Source: Echinarachnius parma (lineage: Eukaryota > Echinodermata > Echinoidea > Clypeasteroida > Echinarachniidae). Taken from it: a DNA stretch of 64,000 nucleotides. The position numbers and the translations under genes are program-made. Below the pieces are notes generated by a model. That model saw nothing but the letters and a program-made list of their open reading frames with translations, was not told the origin of the DNA and searched no databases. Below, in pieces: positions 11,901 to 22,561 of this stretch (the stretch's first letter is position 1; every line of letters starts with the position of its first letter). The stretch lies in the NCBI GenBank assembly GCA_037951105.1, contig JBAMJV010004287.1, positions 62,001 through 126,000 of the forward strand. The letters are read 5' to 3'.

Positions 11901-12200
11901 ACGGATCTAGTAACTTTGTTGACATGTGCAAATAGTGATGAAGGGTTGATGCAATGTATATTGTTGTTATCTCATATGTCCACAGGGTATTGTGTGAAAA
12001 TTTCAAGTCAAATGGACATTGCATGGCCAAGTAATGAGTGAAATTGTGAAATTGTGAAAAAGTGATATTCTCTAACTCACTGCACTCACTTTGTACACAG
12101 AAGAAAAACTCCGGGAGAGTTTTTCTTATCTGAATACTTCGAATATATCTTTGTAACGAAAGGGAAATTTGAAAAACCGAAACCGGTCCCATGATTTTAT
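11901..12200 (-). mobile_element. MITE family F, truncated inverted copy
   Basis: Inverted relative to 6063-6408: begins GGATCTAGTAACTTTG and ends at CCCATGATTTTATTG where a family A copy starts at 12203. Confidence 0.55.
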
Positions 12201-12202
12201 TG

Positions 12203-12431
12203 TTAAAGTGAAACCTGTAAAGTGTCTAACTCCCGAAAATTACTTGGAGCTTCCTCGTTTCTCTTCTACCGTGTTGTCTAGCTTATGGTGAGAGAAGAAT
12301 AAAATAGGGTTGGATTTTTTCAAATGCCCCTTTAATATGACGATATCTATCATTCAGTTCAAAAGCATAAGCTAACAGTTATAAACCTCATAAACATCCG
12401 TGTTAAAAGCTGACGCATATTTTCGCTTTTT
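12203..12431. mobile_element. MITE family A, left part, cut by the element at 12432
   Basis: Starts TTAAAGTGAAACCTGTAAAG. Its sequence up to GCATATTTTCGCTT matches the 10848 copy in reverse, then breaks at the boundary of the next element. The other half is not recognised after 13368. Confidence 0.5.
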
Positions 12432-13368
12432 ATGCCTCCGTAACGAAGTTGCCGGAGGTATTATGATTTCGGGTTGTCCGTCCGTCCATACGTACGTATG
12501 TCCCGTTCTCGTGATCGCGTGATCAAGAACGGATTGACAGATTCTGACCAAACTTGGTACATGTATGTATCTTGGGAGGACGATGATCTGATTAGATGTT
12601 GGGGACATGAGGTTGAAGGTCAAAGGTCACAGAGCTCATTATATATTCAAAAATAGCTCGTGATCGCGTTATCTGAAGAACAGATTGACAGATTCTGACC
12701 AAACTTGGTACATGTATGTAACTTGGGCGGCCAATGATCTGATTAGATTTTGGGGTCATGAGGTCAAAGGTCAAAGGTCACAGAGCTCATTATATATGCA
12801 AAAATAGCTTGTGATCGCGTTATCTCAAGAACGGATTGACGGATTCTGACCAAACTTGGTACATGTATGTAACTTAAGAGGCCGATGATCTGATTAGATT
12901 TTGGGGTCATGAGGTGAAAGATCAAAGGTCACAGAGCTCATTATATATGCCTAAATAGCTCGTGATCGCGTTATAATCTCAAGAACCGATTGACAGATTC
13001 TGAGCAAACTAGGTACATGTATGTAACTTAGGAGGCCGATGATCTGATTAGATTTTGGAGTCATGAGGTGAAAGATCAAAGGTCACAGAGCTCATTATAT
13101 ATGCAAAAATAGCTCCTGATCGCGTTATCTAAAGAACGGATTGACGGATTCTGACCAAACTTGGTACATGTATGTTCCTTGGAGAGCCAATGAACTGATT
13201 AGATTTTGGGGGTCATGAGGTCAAAGGTCAAGGTCACTTATAGCTCATAATTGTGATACCGTCAAGATCTAAAAGACAGAGTACCATCAAAATTGAGTTG
13301 ACAAAATTAATTCAGTGTACATGTTGATTTGGGCTTGATATAAATAAATCGCGTAATGGCGGAGGCAT
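12432..13368 (+). mobile_element. Pearl/HINE-like element, family 2, with five ~150-bp tandem units
   Basis: Starts with the hairpin ATGCCTCCG...CGGAGGTAT, followed by (CCGT)n and CGTACGTATG, then five tandem units of about 150 bp, each with a form of CGTGATCGCGTTATCT, GATTCTGACCAAACTTGGTA and GAGGTCAAAGGTCA. It ends CGGAGGCAT. An inverted relative is at 46645-47464 and a decayed one at 18266-18815. No protein. Confidence 0.65.
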
Positions 13369-13787
13369 CAATTTCGAGTCCCTTTAATCATTACACCATT
13401 ATCAACATTAGTGATAATGTGATTTAACAATTTTGTTTGATATTATTTTCCCCTTCACATTTTTCTCTCTCAAAGACCTACAAACCATTCCTGGATGCCC
13501 TGTTAATTTGTTAAAATCCAGTAAAATAACAAATTTGGTGGCCCCAAAGGCCCAAACAAGCATTGAGTAGCCCCAAACAAATTAACATTTTGATTTTAGA
13601 AGTCTGTTAGTATTTGGCACTGAGTCGGGCAAGTGAAATTCGTCAATGAAGTAATTTGGTGACCCAAGCTCATTTGTGGTGGCCTCAGCCTCTGGTACAG
13701 CGGGCCAATGCCTATTTTGAGTCCTGCAATACAGAGTGTCTCAGATAAAACGAAACTGGATTTCATGGCAGAAATTATCTGTCATAG
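13369..13787. other. Non-coding DNA between elements
   Basis: No coding exon seen. Contains words such as GGGCAAGTGAAATT and GGTGGCC that recall the insertion at 4228-4562. Confidence 0.35.
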
Positions 13788-15567
13788 TGAATTATTTCTT
13801 TGGTGAGATAACATAAATGAAGAGCTCGTGTTTCTCTTCTTTTATTTGATGTACAACTTATGGCACATAGTTAACGCATGACTAAATTAGAACAATGGAA
13901 TTGGGCATTACCAAAATTCCATTTGCACGCAGAAATCGTAGGTTTGTGTGAATTTTTAGGGTAGTAAACGTACTTGTTTTTAAAAAGGACAAACGCCAAA
14001 TAAAAATCCATATATTTATCTTTTATATGACACCTCATGATTAAAAAAAAAAGAGATTTATGCCAGAGAACGAGTGCAATTGAAAACATGCTTGATTTCA
14101 GCCCAAATGAGTAAAGCCTATTGCCCACTTAACGATCTGGGCCTAGCAATCTAGAGCGATCTTGCCCGAATAGGAGCGATCCCCTGAGATCTGTGGTTAA
14201 GTCACCAAGTGGGCACCAATGGCCGCACCAGATCGCTGTAACTCGCGTCCGCAAGGGTGGTGTCGGTAGCGGTTGCCGGGGTTTTGACATGCTCAAAAAT
14301 CTGGCGACCAGGTTGGTATCGATCACATTCGCGGCAATCTGGTGCAGACATTGGTGCCCACTTTGCGACTTAACACAGATCTCAGGGGATCGCTCCTATT
14401 CGGACAAGATCGCATAGGGCTAGCGACCTTGGAATCACATCAGTTCGCAGTGAGTCAGCTTGATTCCATTGTGCACGCGATCTTTTCAATTTGGCCTCCT
14501 TGGGGTCATAGCTTGGCCCCTATTTCCACCCATTGTCAAGGAATACAATAACGAGGAATTCACGCTTGTTTGATTCTGAATTTGTTGGCCAGTCATGGCT
14601 AGCCGTTTTAACATTTATTTCCTTAAGTTACCAACAACAAATAATTTATTGATATCAACCATTAATTTCTTGATATCAAGAAAAGAATTCTTGATTCTTG
14701 CAGGGCGCCTTATTAGAGCAGTTTCGCATAACTGAACATTGAATTCTTGATATCAAGAAACCACTTTCTGTTGCTAACCAATGGCATTTCCTGATTTCAA
14801 GAATTCAACTCCTGGCATCAAGAAATCAAATTCTTGATATCAAGAAATCGAACTCTGGATATCATTAATTTATTTCCTGATATCAAGAATTTAATTATTG
14901 CTATTATGAAAACCGAATTCCTGATATTTGTGCGATCCCGCCCGACATGCGATCGAGAACAAATTTTTTGAACATGTCCAACACCTTGTGACCCTAACCG
15001 ACACATCCCTTGCGGACGCGAGTTACAGCGATCTGGTGCGGCCATCGGTGCCCACTTTGCGACTTAACCATAGATCTCAGTGGATCGCTCCTATTCGGGC
15101 AAGATCGCTATGCGCAGATCGCAAAGTGGGCACTGGGTTTATAAAAAAAACTCGCAAAGCGCATTATGATGTCAAGACAAGCAAGAGCGAACAATACCTG
15201 GCTGTAATTCTCAACCATGCACGCATGCGTGGAAATAGGGACAATAGGAAGTCGCCGTGAGATCGCATAGTGGGCACCGAAAAGATTGCGTTCGCAATGA
15301 GATCGGGCTGACTCGCGGCGAACTGGTGCGATTCACACCGAACAGAGATCGCTAGCAACTCGGGCTAGATCGCAAGTGCAGATCGCCTAATGGGCACTAG
15401 GCTTAACTCACCCAAACTTGTAATTTCTGCGTGCAGATGGAATTTTGGTAATACCAATTTCTTTTGTTTTTATTCAGTCATACGTGAATTATGTGCCATA
15501 AGCTGTACATCAAATGAAAGAATAGAGCCTTTCATTCATGTATATCTCACCAAAGAAATCATTACAC
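13788..15567. mobile_element. Compound foldback element with a second TIR element inside
   Basis: Outer arms at about 13788-13960 and 15405-15567 are inverted copies (ATTTCTTTGGTGAGATA, CTTATGGCACATA, TTACCAAAATTCCAT, TGCACGCAGAAAT). Between them an inner element about 14112-15407 has ends GTAAAGCCTATTGCCC / GGGCACTAGGCTTAAC. It contains repeated AGATCTCAG(G/T)GGATCGCTCC blocks and many GATC-centred words. No transposase found. Confidence 0.55.
14645..14935. repeat. Cluster of the palindrome TTCTTGATATCAAGAA
   Basis: Three exact copies of this 16-bp palindrome and several one- or two-base variants (CCTGATATCAAGAA, TGGCATCAAGAA) lie within 290 bp, inside the inner element of the foldback. Confidence 0.6.
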
Positions 15568-15851
15568 AAAAAATACACAACCACTACCGCAATTATCTTA
15601 TTTTTTCTTGTACAAATAATGATTATTATTAGATTATGCCTCTTCTTTCTTCATCACATATTTCCATCTATAGCAATGCTTGCATCACATCATAAACAAT
15701 CACCCATGACTTCAGGGAACACTGCCCTTGGTAGGAGCTTTGCATTCATTTTTGCCATTTACATTTGCACATCATACAACATTATTAAAACCAGTTTAGC
15801 ACAAGCCATTTTGTGTGTGTCATTGTATTCTTTTTAACAGTTTTGTTATTA
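15568..15851. other. Non-coding DNA, nothing recognised
   Basis: AT-rich, no splice-flanked coding segment or repeat boundary identified. Confidence 0.3.
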
Positions 15852-16215
15852 TTTGGCCATTATGGCGCGCTCCCCCAAAGATCTTGGCCATGAAACAGCT
15901 GATCGCCGTGAAAATTTGCACACATGTTGGGTAAAGTGTATAGAATACTATGGTACAGTGGAACCTCGTTATAATGAGATCATTGGGACCATGAAAATTA
16001 CCTTGTTAATTTGTTAATCACCTTGTTAATTTGTTAATCAGGTTTCTCATATCAAGGTAAAAAAAAAAAGAAGAAGAAATATAAAGAGCTGGGACCAATA
16101 AAATTACCTTGTTATGAAATGGTTTTGTTTTATCCTATCTTCAGGTTCCACTGTAGTTTTTTGAAAAATGTATTAATCTGAATATTAAATGCTAATTTAT
16201 GCAAATAAGGTCTTC
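15852..16215 (+). repeat. Repeat family B, outer copy, left part
   Basis: Starts near GGCCATTATGG and GATCGCCGTGAAAATT. It is interrupted at 15956-16153 by a TA-flanked MITE and again after 16215 by another family B copy; it resumes at 17641 (ATTTTTACCCATGAATAATA). Confidence 0.55.
15956..16153. mobile_element. Tc1/mariner-type (pogo-like) MITE
   Basis: TIRs CAGTGGAACCTCGTTATAA / ...GGTTCCACTG, flanked by TA on both sides. The host repeat is seen uninterrupted at 16321-16350 (ACAATGGTAATTTTAATTTT). Related elements: 18399-18568 and 60600-60763. A TA duplication with CAGTGGAACC ends fits pogo/Tigger-like MITEs; no transposase is present. Confidence 0.7.
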
Positions 16216-16216
16216 T

Positions 16217-17033
16217 TAACCCTAAAAGGGCCATTATGGCCCCCCCCCCCCCCCCCCAAGATCTCGGCCGCGGAGTGGCCGATTGCCGTGAAAATTGCAT
16301 GCATGATAAGTGAAGTGTATAGAATACAATGGTAATTTTAATTTTTTGAAAAATTCATTAATTTGAATATTTATGGTAATTTATGCAAATAATGTCATAA
16401 AATTCATATTTTTACCCATAAATCATATATTCTTCATAATTAAACTCTGGTTTTCACTACATATATTCTTTAGAGCATTTGGAATAATAATACGACAACA
16501 AAATTTGGAACAGCCAGGTTCTTCCTTATGTTTTCTATTGTTTTTAGCTCATCCGGCCCGAAGGGCCCGATGAGCTTATGCCATGGCGTGGCGTCCGTCG
16601 TCCGTCCGTCCTTCCGTCCGTCCTTCCGTCCGTCCGTCCATGCGTGCACAATTTTCAAAATGCTTCTTCTTCCTTATTTTTCAACCGATTTTGATTCTGA
16701 TTGTTTCATAAGATAGGGCTAGGAGGGGGATTTAAAACTTCTACACAGAATCGTGAAATTCATTATATATGCTAATTTATGCAAATTTATTCGAAATCAC
16801 AAAAAATGCTTCTTCTCCTTCATTTCTCGACCGATTTTGATTTGGTTTGCTTTATCTGCTAGAGCTAACTTTGGTACACTAAACTTCTACACAGAATTTT
16901 GAAATTTGTCTCCATTAATTAATTATGGAAATTTTTATTTATTTATTTATTTATTTATTTTTATTATTTATTTTGTTTAATTTATTTTGTTTAATTTATT
17001 TTATTTTATTATATTTTTTTTAATTTAAATTTT

Positions 17034-17065
<32 letters not shown>

Positions 17066-17640
17066 ATTTATTTATTTTTTTTCCCATGTCCCTTCTGGGG
17101 CGTCAAATTTATATTTTGTTCACTCTATTTTTTTTTAAATTAATTTTTATGTCCCTTCCAGGGCATCACATTTTTATTTTTGGACCAGTTGAAAAGTGTA
17201 CCACATGAAGTTTGCGATATTTGATGTTGCGAGATGCCGGATGAGCGCTACGTCATTGACGTTCTGGTTATAATTTCTTATGTATTTCTTTTTTTTTTTT
17301 TTACTTTTTATTGTTTTTTTAAATTTTATTTCTAACTATAATTCAACTATTTTGAACCCCAAAACAAACATATAAAATGTAAACAAGACCAAATAACCAA
17401 TGATATACCTCCTTTTACGAAAACTGAATATATTTCCATATGTTTTGTACACAAATCACGAAATTGAGCAATTTTCGGGCTGACCTGCATGTGACTTCGT
17501 AACGGTAGGTCCGATTTTCAAAATTTTTGTTTTATAATATGCGCAAGACCCAAAAGAAAAAAGTCACCAAGCAGCGGAGGGGGGGGGGGGGCCATTATGG
17601 CCCCATTATGGCCCCCCCCCCCCCCCCCTTTTAGGGTTAA
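16217..17640 (+). mobile_element. Repeat family B, inner complete copy with TIRs and C/G tracts
   Basis: Ends are TTAACCCTAAAAGGG and CCCTTTTAGGGTTAA. Next to each end is GGCCATTATGGCC followed by a long C or G run. It sits within another copy of its own family and itself contains the pearl-like element at 16546-17267. No protein encoded. Confidence 0.65.
16546..17267 (+). mobile_element. Pearl/HINE-like element, family 3
   Basis: Begins with the hairpin AGCTCATCCGGCCC / GGGCCCGATGAGCT, then (CCGTCCGT)n, then core units with CCGATTTTGATT and TTCTACACAGAAT. A (TTTA)n block (16930-17090) follows, and it ends CGTCATTGACGTTCTGG. Compared with the uninterrupted family B copy (8688-8720) the insertion boundaries are visible. 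The inverted sister copy is 23531-24402. Confidence 0.68.
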
Positions 17641-17740
17641 CATTCAATTTTTACCCATGAATAATATATTCTTCATAATTTAAAAAATAATAATGATACA
17701 ATAAAATGCCCCGGCTTTATCAGGGTTTAGGGGGGGAAAA

Positions 17741-17996
17741 GTGCTTCCACTTTTTCAAAAATTTACAAAAGATGTTTTTAAATAGTTGTTGAGCTCTCTA
17801 TTTAATCATTATTTTACCCATACATCACATGCACAATGTTATACAAATATGCTGAAACCAAGGCATTTTTAGAGAGCACCCTATTGTGTTTTAACAGGCT
17901 TTTTAATTAGTTGTTTTATTTACGAGGTTGTCATGAACAGGTTTTGCTTACCGGTACTTAAATTCAGTTTTACCAAAACTGTACTATCCCTTTAAC
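17741..17996. mobile_element. MITE family G fragment
   Basis: Right end TTTTACCAAAACTGTACTATC and CCTTTAA, with the internal words TTTTAATAGTTGTTGA-like and GAGAGC typical of copies at 47559, 48378 and 52042. Truncated on the left. Confidence 0.45.
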
Positions 17997-18398
17997 AATA
18001 TTACTATGAATACACAAAATACATGGCTAGGCAGAGGCCTTCTTTCTTTTATAGTTATTTTCAAAACATATTTTAGTGTTCAAATTGGCAACTTCACAGC
18101 AAACCACTTATTTACCACTTATTTTCATGTCATGAAAAGATAGACAAAACATAGAAGTTACAAATTTGTTTGAATGAAATGATGATAATTTTGCCATAAA
18201 ATATTAAATAGCTCTTGTTCTTGATGGGATAACTTCTCCATGCCAATGGTAATTCAGAGAGATAGCGGAATATGCCTCCACAACTAGCTGGAGGCATAAA
18301 TGTTTGGGCAAATTTGGTACATGCCCATGAACTGATTAGATTTTGGGCTCATTATATTTGTCTGTCAGTATATATAGGTCCATTCTGTACATAGATTA

Positions 18399-18568
18399 CA
18401 GTAGAACCTCTTTATAACGAGCTCTCTTATAATAAGGTACCTGATAAAGCGTGGAAATTTCACAGGTCCAATTTGATGTATTTTATTGTTTTTTCAGCCC
18501 TGATACAACAAGATGGTATAAAAAATTAAATTCAATGGACCCAAGGTGCTCGTTATGAGGCTTCACTG
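18399..18568. mobile_element. Tc1/mariner-type (pogo-like) MITE
   Basis: TIRs CAGTAGAACCTCTTTATAA / ...GAGGCTTCACTG with TA at each side. Same family as 15956-16153. Confidence 0.65.
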
Positions 18569-18666
18569 TACCATAAAACTGTACATTGTATGCATTTTGA
18601 GCCAACGAACCGATAAGACTTTGAGGTCAAAGGTCACAGGGCTCATTCAATTTGCATCAATATATT

Positions 18667-18812
18667 GTGATCTATTATATATATGTGTTTGTATAATTTG
18701 TAGGTTTGTATTTGTAATTATGTTATTGTTTTGTTTTGATTTTTAAGCGCTTTGTATTATTTTTGTTGTTGCAAAAAGCGCTATATAAATGAAATTATTA
18801 TTATTATTATTA
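18667..18812 (+). mobile_element. SINE/LINE 3' tail with (ATT)n
   Basis: Contains TTAAGCGCTTTGTATTA and AAAGCGCTATATAAATGA followed by (ATT)n. The GCGCTATATAA(A/G) tail with ATT repeats is the usual 3' end of many deuterostome tRNA-SINEs and their partner LINEs. Inserted in a family 2 repeat between GTGATC and ATCTCAAGAAC. Confidence 0.6.
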
Positions 18813-18875
18813 TCTCAAGAACTGTTTTTGGTTCCTCTTCATTTTACTAATTCTCTTCTTTCTTCTTTCCTGCAG

Positions 18876-18960
18876 ATTCCTGTTGAACTGGGTACTGCCC
18901 GCTGCGGTTGGCATTGGCGTTGCTGTAATATATCGCGTCTACTTCTCTGGAAGCAATTAA
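18876..18960 (+). CDS. CYB5: Cytochrome b5-like gene, terminal exon with tail anchor
   Basis: Cytochrome b5 is a small haem protein that donates electrons to ER (or outer mitochondrial) enzymes such as desaturases; it is held by a C-terminal tail anchor. After a long polypyrimidine tract and TGCAG acceptor, this exon completes the split Gly codon and then reads FLLNWVLPAAVGIGVAVIYR followed by VYFSGSN and a TAA stop. The N-W-V-(I/L)-P-A start, hydrophobic helix and Y-R-x-Y end match the anchor of animal microsomal cytochrome b5. The haem core is outside the window, so the catalytic part cannot be checked and A/B paralogue assignment is not possible. The short tail after the helix is nearly uncharged. 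Splice phase with the exon at 1912-1952 is exact. Confidence 0.68.
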
Positions 18961-19930
18961 CATCCAAGAAAAGTTATCATCGCGGCTATATTCCATCAGC
19001 AAACAAATTGTATGAAAATATCCTGGGACCAACTAATTGCTTGGGTCTTTTCCTGCTGTTTTTTTGTACCGTATGCCTGAAAGATATTACAGAATGAAAA
19101 TTCTTCAATAACAACTTGATATGTGCATTTAATTCAAAATACCGTACATGGAATTGTTTTATGTAAAGATGATTATGTAATATAAAAGTAAATCAATGTA
19201 ACATGTAGGTCTGCCCCACATGCAATAATGTCGGATGTGATTGGCCTGTCTATTTCAATTTCAAGTTTATGGGTAGAGCAAAGTGCCTAGTGTTTTTATT
19301 ATATAATTGTGCTGCTTTATTTCAGCTATTTATGCTTGAATTTCATTGTTTTTTTCTCTCATATCCCCTCTCCATCTCTTTATGAATTGTTTTCTTTCAT
19401 ACCATTCCTTTACCACAGCTAGGAAATTTAATTGCTAAAATGATAATCCCCCCCCCCAAAAAAAAAAAAAAAATGTTTGCAATCATTATTGATCATATCA
19501 AATAGACAAACAAACCATGTTGTAATCATTGCCATGGTACATTTGTCAATTTGATATGATCAATAATGAATGCAAACATTTACTGTAGCACATTATACAT
19601 CCAGGAGGGGGCAGTGTAAGATCTTGTATGAAAGCTATCTTTGACATGCATATACATGTATAATATACATTTTACAACCTTTTACATTTAGTGAAAGTTT
19701 TTAATAGAACAAATGTGCTAATCATTTGTATTTCTAACACTTTCATAATAATGATAATGGTGGCCAAGTATAAAGGGCAAGATCTGTTTTTTGAAACTCG
19801 CTGCGCATGTTTAGTGAATACTTTATTCAGAATTGCATGTTGTGATTAATTTTAAAGCCATGTGGCCACTGAAATTACTATACTTACATATTATGTTATC
19901 GCATCAAACTCAAAATGTTGCAAAATAAAC
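18961..19930 (+). other. Probable 3' UTR of the cytochrome b5-like gene
   Basis: Non-coding sequence after the TAA stop. A canonical AATAAA is present at 19924-19929, followed by a T/G-rich stretch, so the transcript may end near 19950. It contains a hairpin-forming inverted repeat (19471-19581). No cDNA evidence is available here; the UTR could end earlier. Confidence 0.35.
19471..19581. repeat. Inverted repeat, ~40-bp arms
   Basis: AAATGTTTGCAATCATTATT pairs with AATAATGAATGCAAACATTT, and GATCATATCAAAT with ATTTGATATGATC. Follows C and A homopolymers; would form a hairpin in the cytochrome b5 3' UTR if transcribed. Confidence 0.55.
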
Positions 19931-20228
19931 TTGTACATGTTAATGAGTATAACTACAATTATGATCTTTATATGGCTCAATATCATCTGTGCCAGCTCTT
20001 CCCATGTATCTATTTGTTCCTAGTTTGCTCTAAAGTAAGTTGAATGATAATTCATTATTATACTTAACCCATTCAGAACTAGTCCCGAAAATACTTGGGC
20101 AGGAGTCTATGGAGAATGCATGTTATACCAAAATAGCAAAACTACAAATGTTTTTCATTTTCAAATGTAGAGTTCTCTATTACATCTTCAAGCTGGTACC
20201 ATACTTCGTTCAGTATTCATTTTCTTGA

Positions 20229-21404
20229 TAGTGAATTTTGTTGCATCGTTTAGAACAAATAATGACGGAAATGGGATAACAAGGCTTGTGTAGTTGCTAT
20301 GCAGGGCTGGTAACCACTCAGTAATTGACTTTGCAGGTAATCGACAGAAAACGTTTGTCAGTGACATTGCACATGTACAAAGTCAATGGCGAGCCAAACT
20401 GCACGGATACAAGCCCAGGAAAAGCCAATTTTCGTAGAGCTTAAAAATCATAAATTTTCATTTCAATGACCAGCGTCATCAACAGATTATACAAAAAAGA
20501 TTTAGGGCATTTGATTATTGCAAATTATAAATTAGTCCATGAAAAAGTCAACTCTTTGATATGTTGTCATTCTATCAAAGAAGTGTGCGGGTGTCAACAT
20601 GTTTATGGTACCGTGTAGCCACATCCTCTGGGATGACATTTCACAATGCTGGTGTGCCAATGACTGCGCAAAAGGGTAACCAAAAATACATATCGATGGA
20701 ATAAGCGGGAACAAATTTGCGAACAAGCACAAACAGGATTTACTGCAAACAAGTGCAAACAGGATATACTGTGAACAAATTTGTTCGCAGTAAATCCTGT
20801 TCATGCTACATTTGCACGTACCGTTTGCAGTACATCTGTTATTTACTGCGAGCAAGTGCAATGCGATCAGGAAATTTGTTTGCTGTAAATAGCTCGTTTG
20901 CACTTGTTCACGCTAAATAGTAGGACCCCTTTTTATAATGAGACTACACGTAAATAGCCCATTGCTTGGGCTTTTTCCCAGATCGGCACCAATTGATCGG
21001 TATGGGTTAGGTATGGGAGGTACTTATATCTGAAGTGTGAACTGTACCAATAGCTCGGCTTATTTAGGTAGTACATATACATTCCCCGGAGCATAGGTTG
21101 GGGTTTAAGAGGAAATACTATACATGTATCAACAATTTAAATTAAATAAGTTTTGATTGTGGAAAAATTGATTATTATGAGCAGAATAATATACATTGCT
21201 GCTTTGAGCATACTTGATTGGTGCTCCATTGTTGACACAGTACAATGTATGTAGTTGGGAAAATTATGAATGCTTAATTTGTTTGTAAAGAGGGATCAAT
21301 ATACTTCTGTCAGTCATTGTGACATTTTACTTAATAAAATGATACTGTATCAATTATAACAAGATTCTGTATGTCTAATATTGTAATCAGTATTATACAT
21401 GTGT
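20229..21404. other. Intergenic DNA with a degenerate ACAGGATTTACTGC repeat cluster
   Basis: No coding exon recognised. At 20705-20925 the words CAAACAGGAT(T/A)TACTG, GTGCAAAC and AACAAATTTG recur in both orientations (AGTAAATCCTGTT, GTTTGCAGTA). Remainder AT-rich and featureless. Confidence 0.4.
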
Positions 21405-21660
21405 TTAAAGGTGCACCTGTAAAGTGTCAGATATTGCCCAAAATGACATTTGAGACTTCAATCCTATACCAAAATCATTTTAAGATATACATGCATGTTC
21501 AAATGATGTGTGAAAGTTTCATTAAAAAAGAACACTGCTAAAGGGGCATTTGAATAAATCTAATCCTATTTTATACTTCTCTTACCATAAGCCAAACACT
21601 TTAGAAGAGAAATGTGGAAGCTCAAATTAATTTTCGTGGAGTTAGACACTTTACAGGTGT
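21405..21660. mobile_element. MITE family A, short copy
   Basis: Ends TTAAAGGTGCACCTGTAAAG and GTTAGACACTTTACAGG; shares TTGCCCAAAATGACATTTGA and TTTTCGTGGAGTTAGACAC with the other copies. Confidence 0.6.
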
Positions 21661-22237
21661 AACACATTGCAAACACCCCGGATCTTTCTCAAACTGTGCA
21701 TGTAGGTAGCTAGGGAATTTGTGAGAAATATATCAATTGAACCCTTACTTCTTCAATAAACAAATTTAATATTTTTCTGTTTTACTTCGGAAAAAATATG
21801 GCTTGAGGTAACTCGGCCTCGAAAACTGAAGAAAAAAAAAACGTTTTATACAATTTTATACAACTACCCACCCCCACCCCTTTTATCCAGCTTGTCTGGT
21901 TTCCTTAAATTGTTGCTTGTTAGGTTCTCCACTATTACTCTTATACATGTATGCCAGGTATGCCGTGGGGGGGGGGGGCACTCGAATTATTTTTTGACGG
22001 GGGTGTGCCTCACAGAACTCTAAAATGGTTTTTAAGAGCGACTACAAGCACAAAATATAGGGTCTTTGGAGCTACAAAAACCCTGAAACGGGAGTTAAAG
22101 GGTCTGAGGAGCAGACTAAAACTACAAAATACATGGACTTCGAGCTACAAATGACCTACGGAATCCCTCAAATGGTGGTCCAAGGACATGAAGGAGCTGA
22201 CTAGAAGAAGAATAATGGACTTAGCGCTAGTGCTGTA

Positions 22238-22360
22238 ACTGACCTTGATGATCGGATTGATTGATCGGATCGGCAAAATTTTATCGATCATCGAAATCGG
22301 ATCGCAGATCGGATCGGATCGATTGATCGGATCGGCAAAATTTTATCGATCATCGAAATC
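22238..22360 (+). repeat. Tandem GATCGG-rich repeat (two units)
   Basis: Two near-identical copies of a unit of about 65-70 bp containing TTGATCGGATCGGCAAAATT and TTATCGATCATCGAAATC. Confidence 0.6.
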
Positions 22361-22366
22361 CCAAGC

Positions 22367-22561
22367 CCAAGGTAATCTTGTATGGGTATGCTTTCATTTC
22401 AAACCGATTACCTCTTCTTTTACAAAATTAGTCCCATGTGATTAATTTGGCGTAACCTTTCAGAATCACATGGGACTAAGCTCAGAATCGCCGCGAGTAA
22501 TTTTGTAAAAGGAGAGGTAATCAGTTTGAAATGAAAGCATACCTATACACGATTATCTTGG
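22367..22561. mobile_element. Hairpin MITE
   Basis: Arms of about 60 bp: CCAAGGTAATCTTGTAT / ATACACGATTATCTTGG outside, TGCTTTCATTTCAAACCGAT / GTTTGAAATGAAAGCATACC inside, ending at TTTTACAAAATTA / TAATTTTGTAAAA. Non-coding. Confidence 0.62.

Larger units (their letters stand above)
18266..18815 (+). mobile_element. Decayed pearl/HINE-like family 2 copy with two nested insertions
   Basis: Left piece ATGCCTCCACAACTAGCTGG; further pieces GAACTGATTAGATTTTGGG and GAGGTCAAAGGTCACAGG; and ATCTCAAGAACTG after 18812. It is split by a pogo-like MITE (18399-18568) and by a SINE-type 3' tail (about 18667-18812). It ends directly before the polypyrimidine tract of the cytochrome b5 terminal exon. Confidence 0.55.

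Noticed and set aside
12474-12774. Frames with SVRPYVRMSRS-type sequence
   Set aside because: Translation of CCGTCCGT runs and core units in a pearl-like element; the same words arise at 16.5, 24.3 and 47.4 kb.
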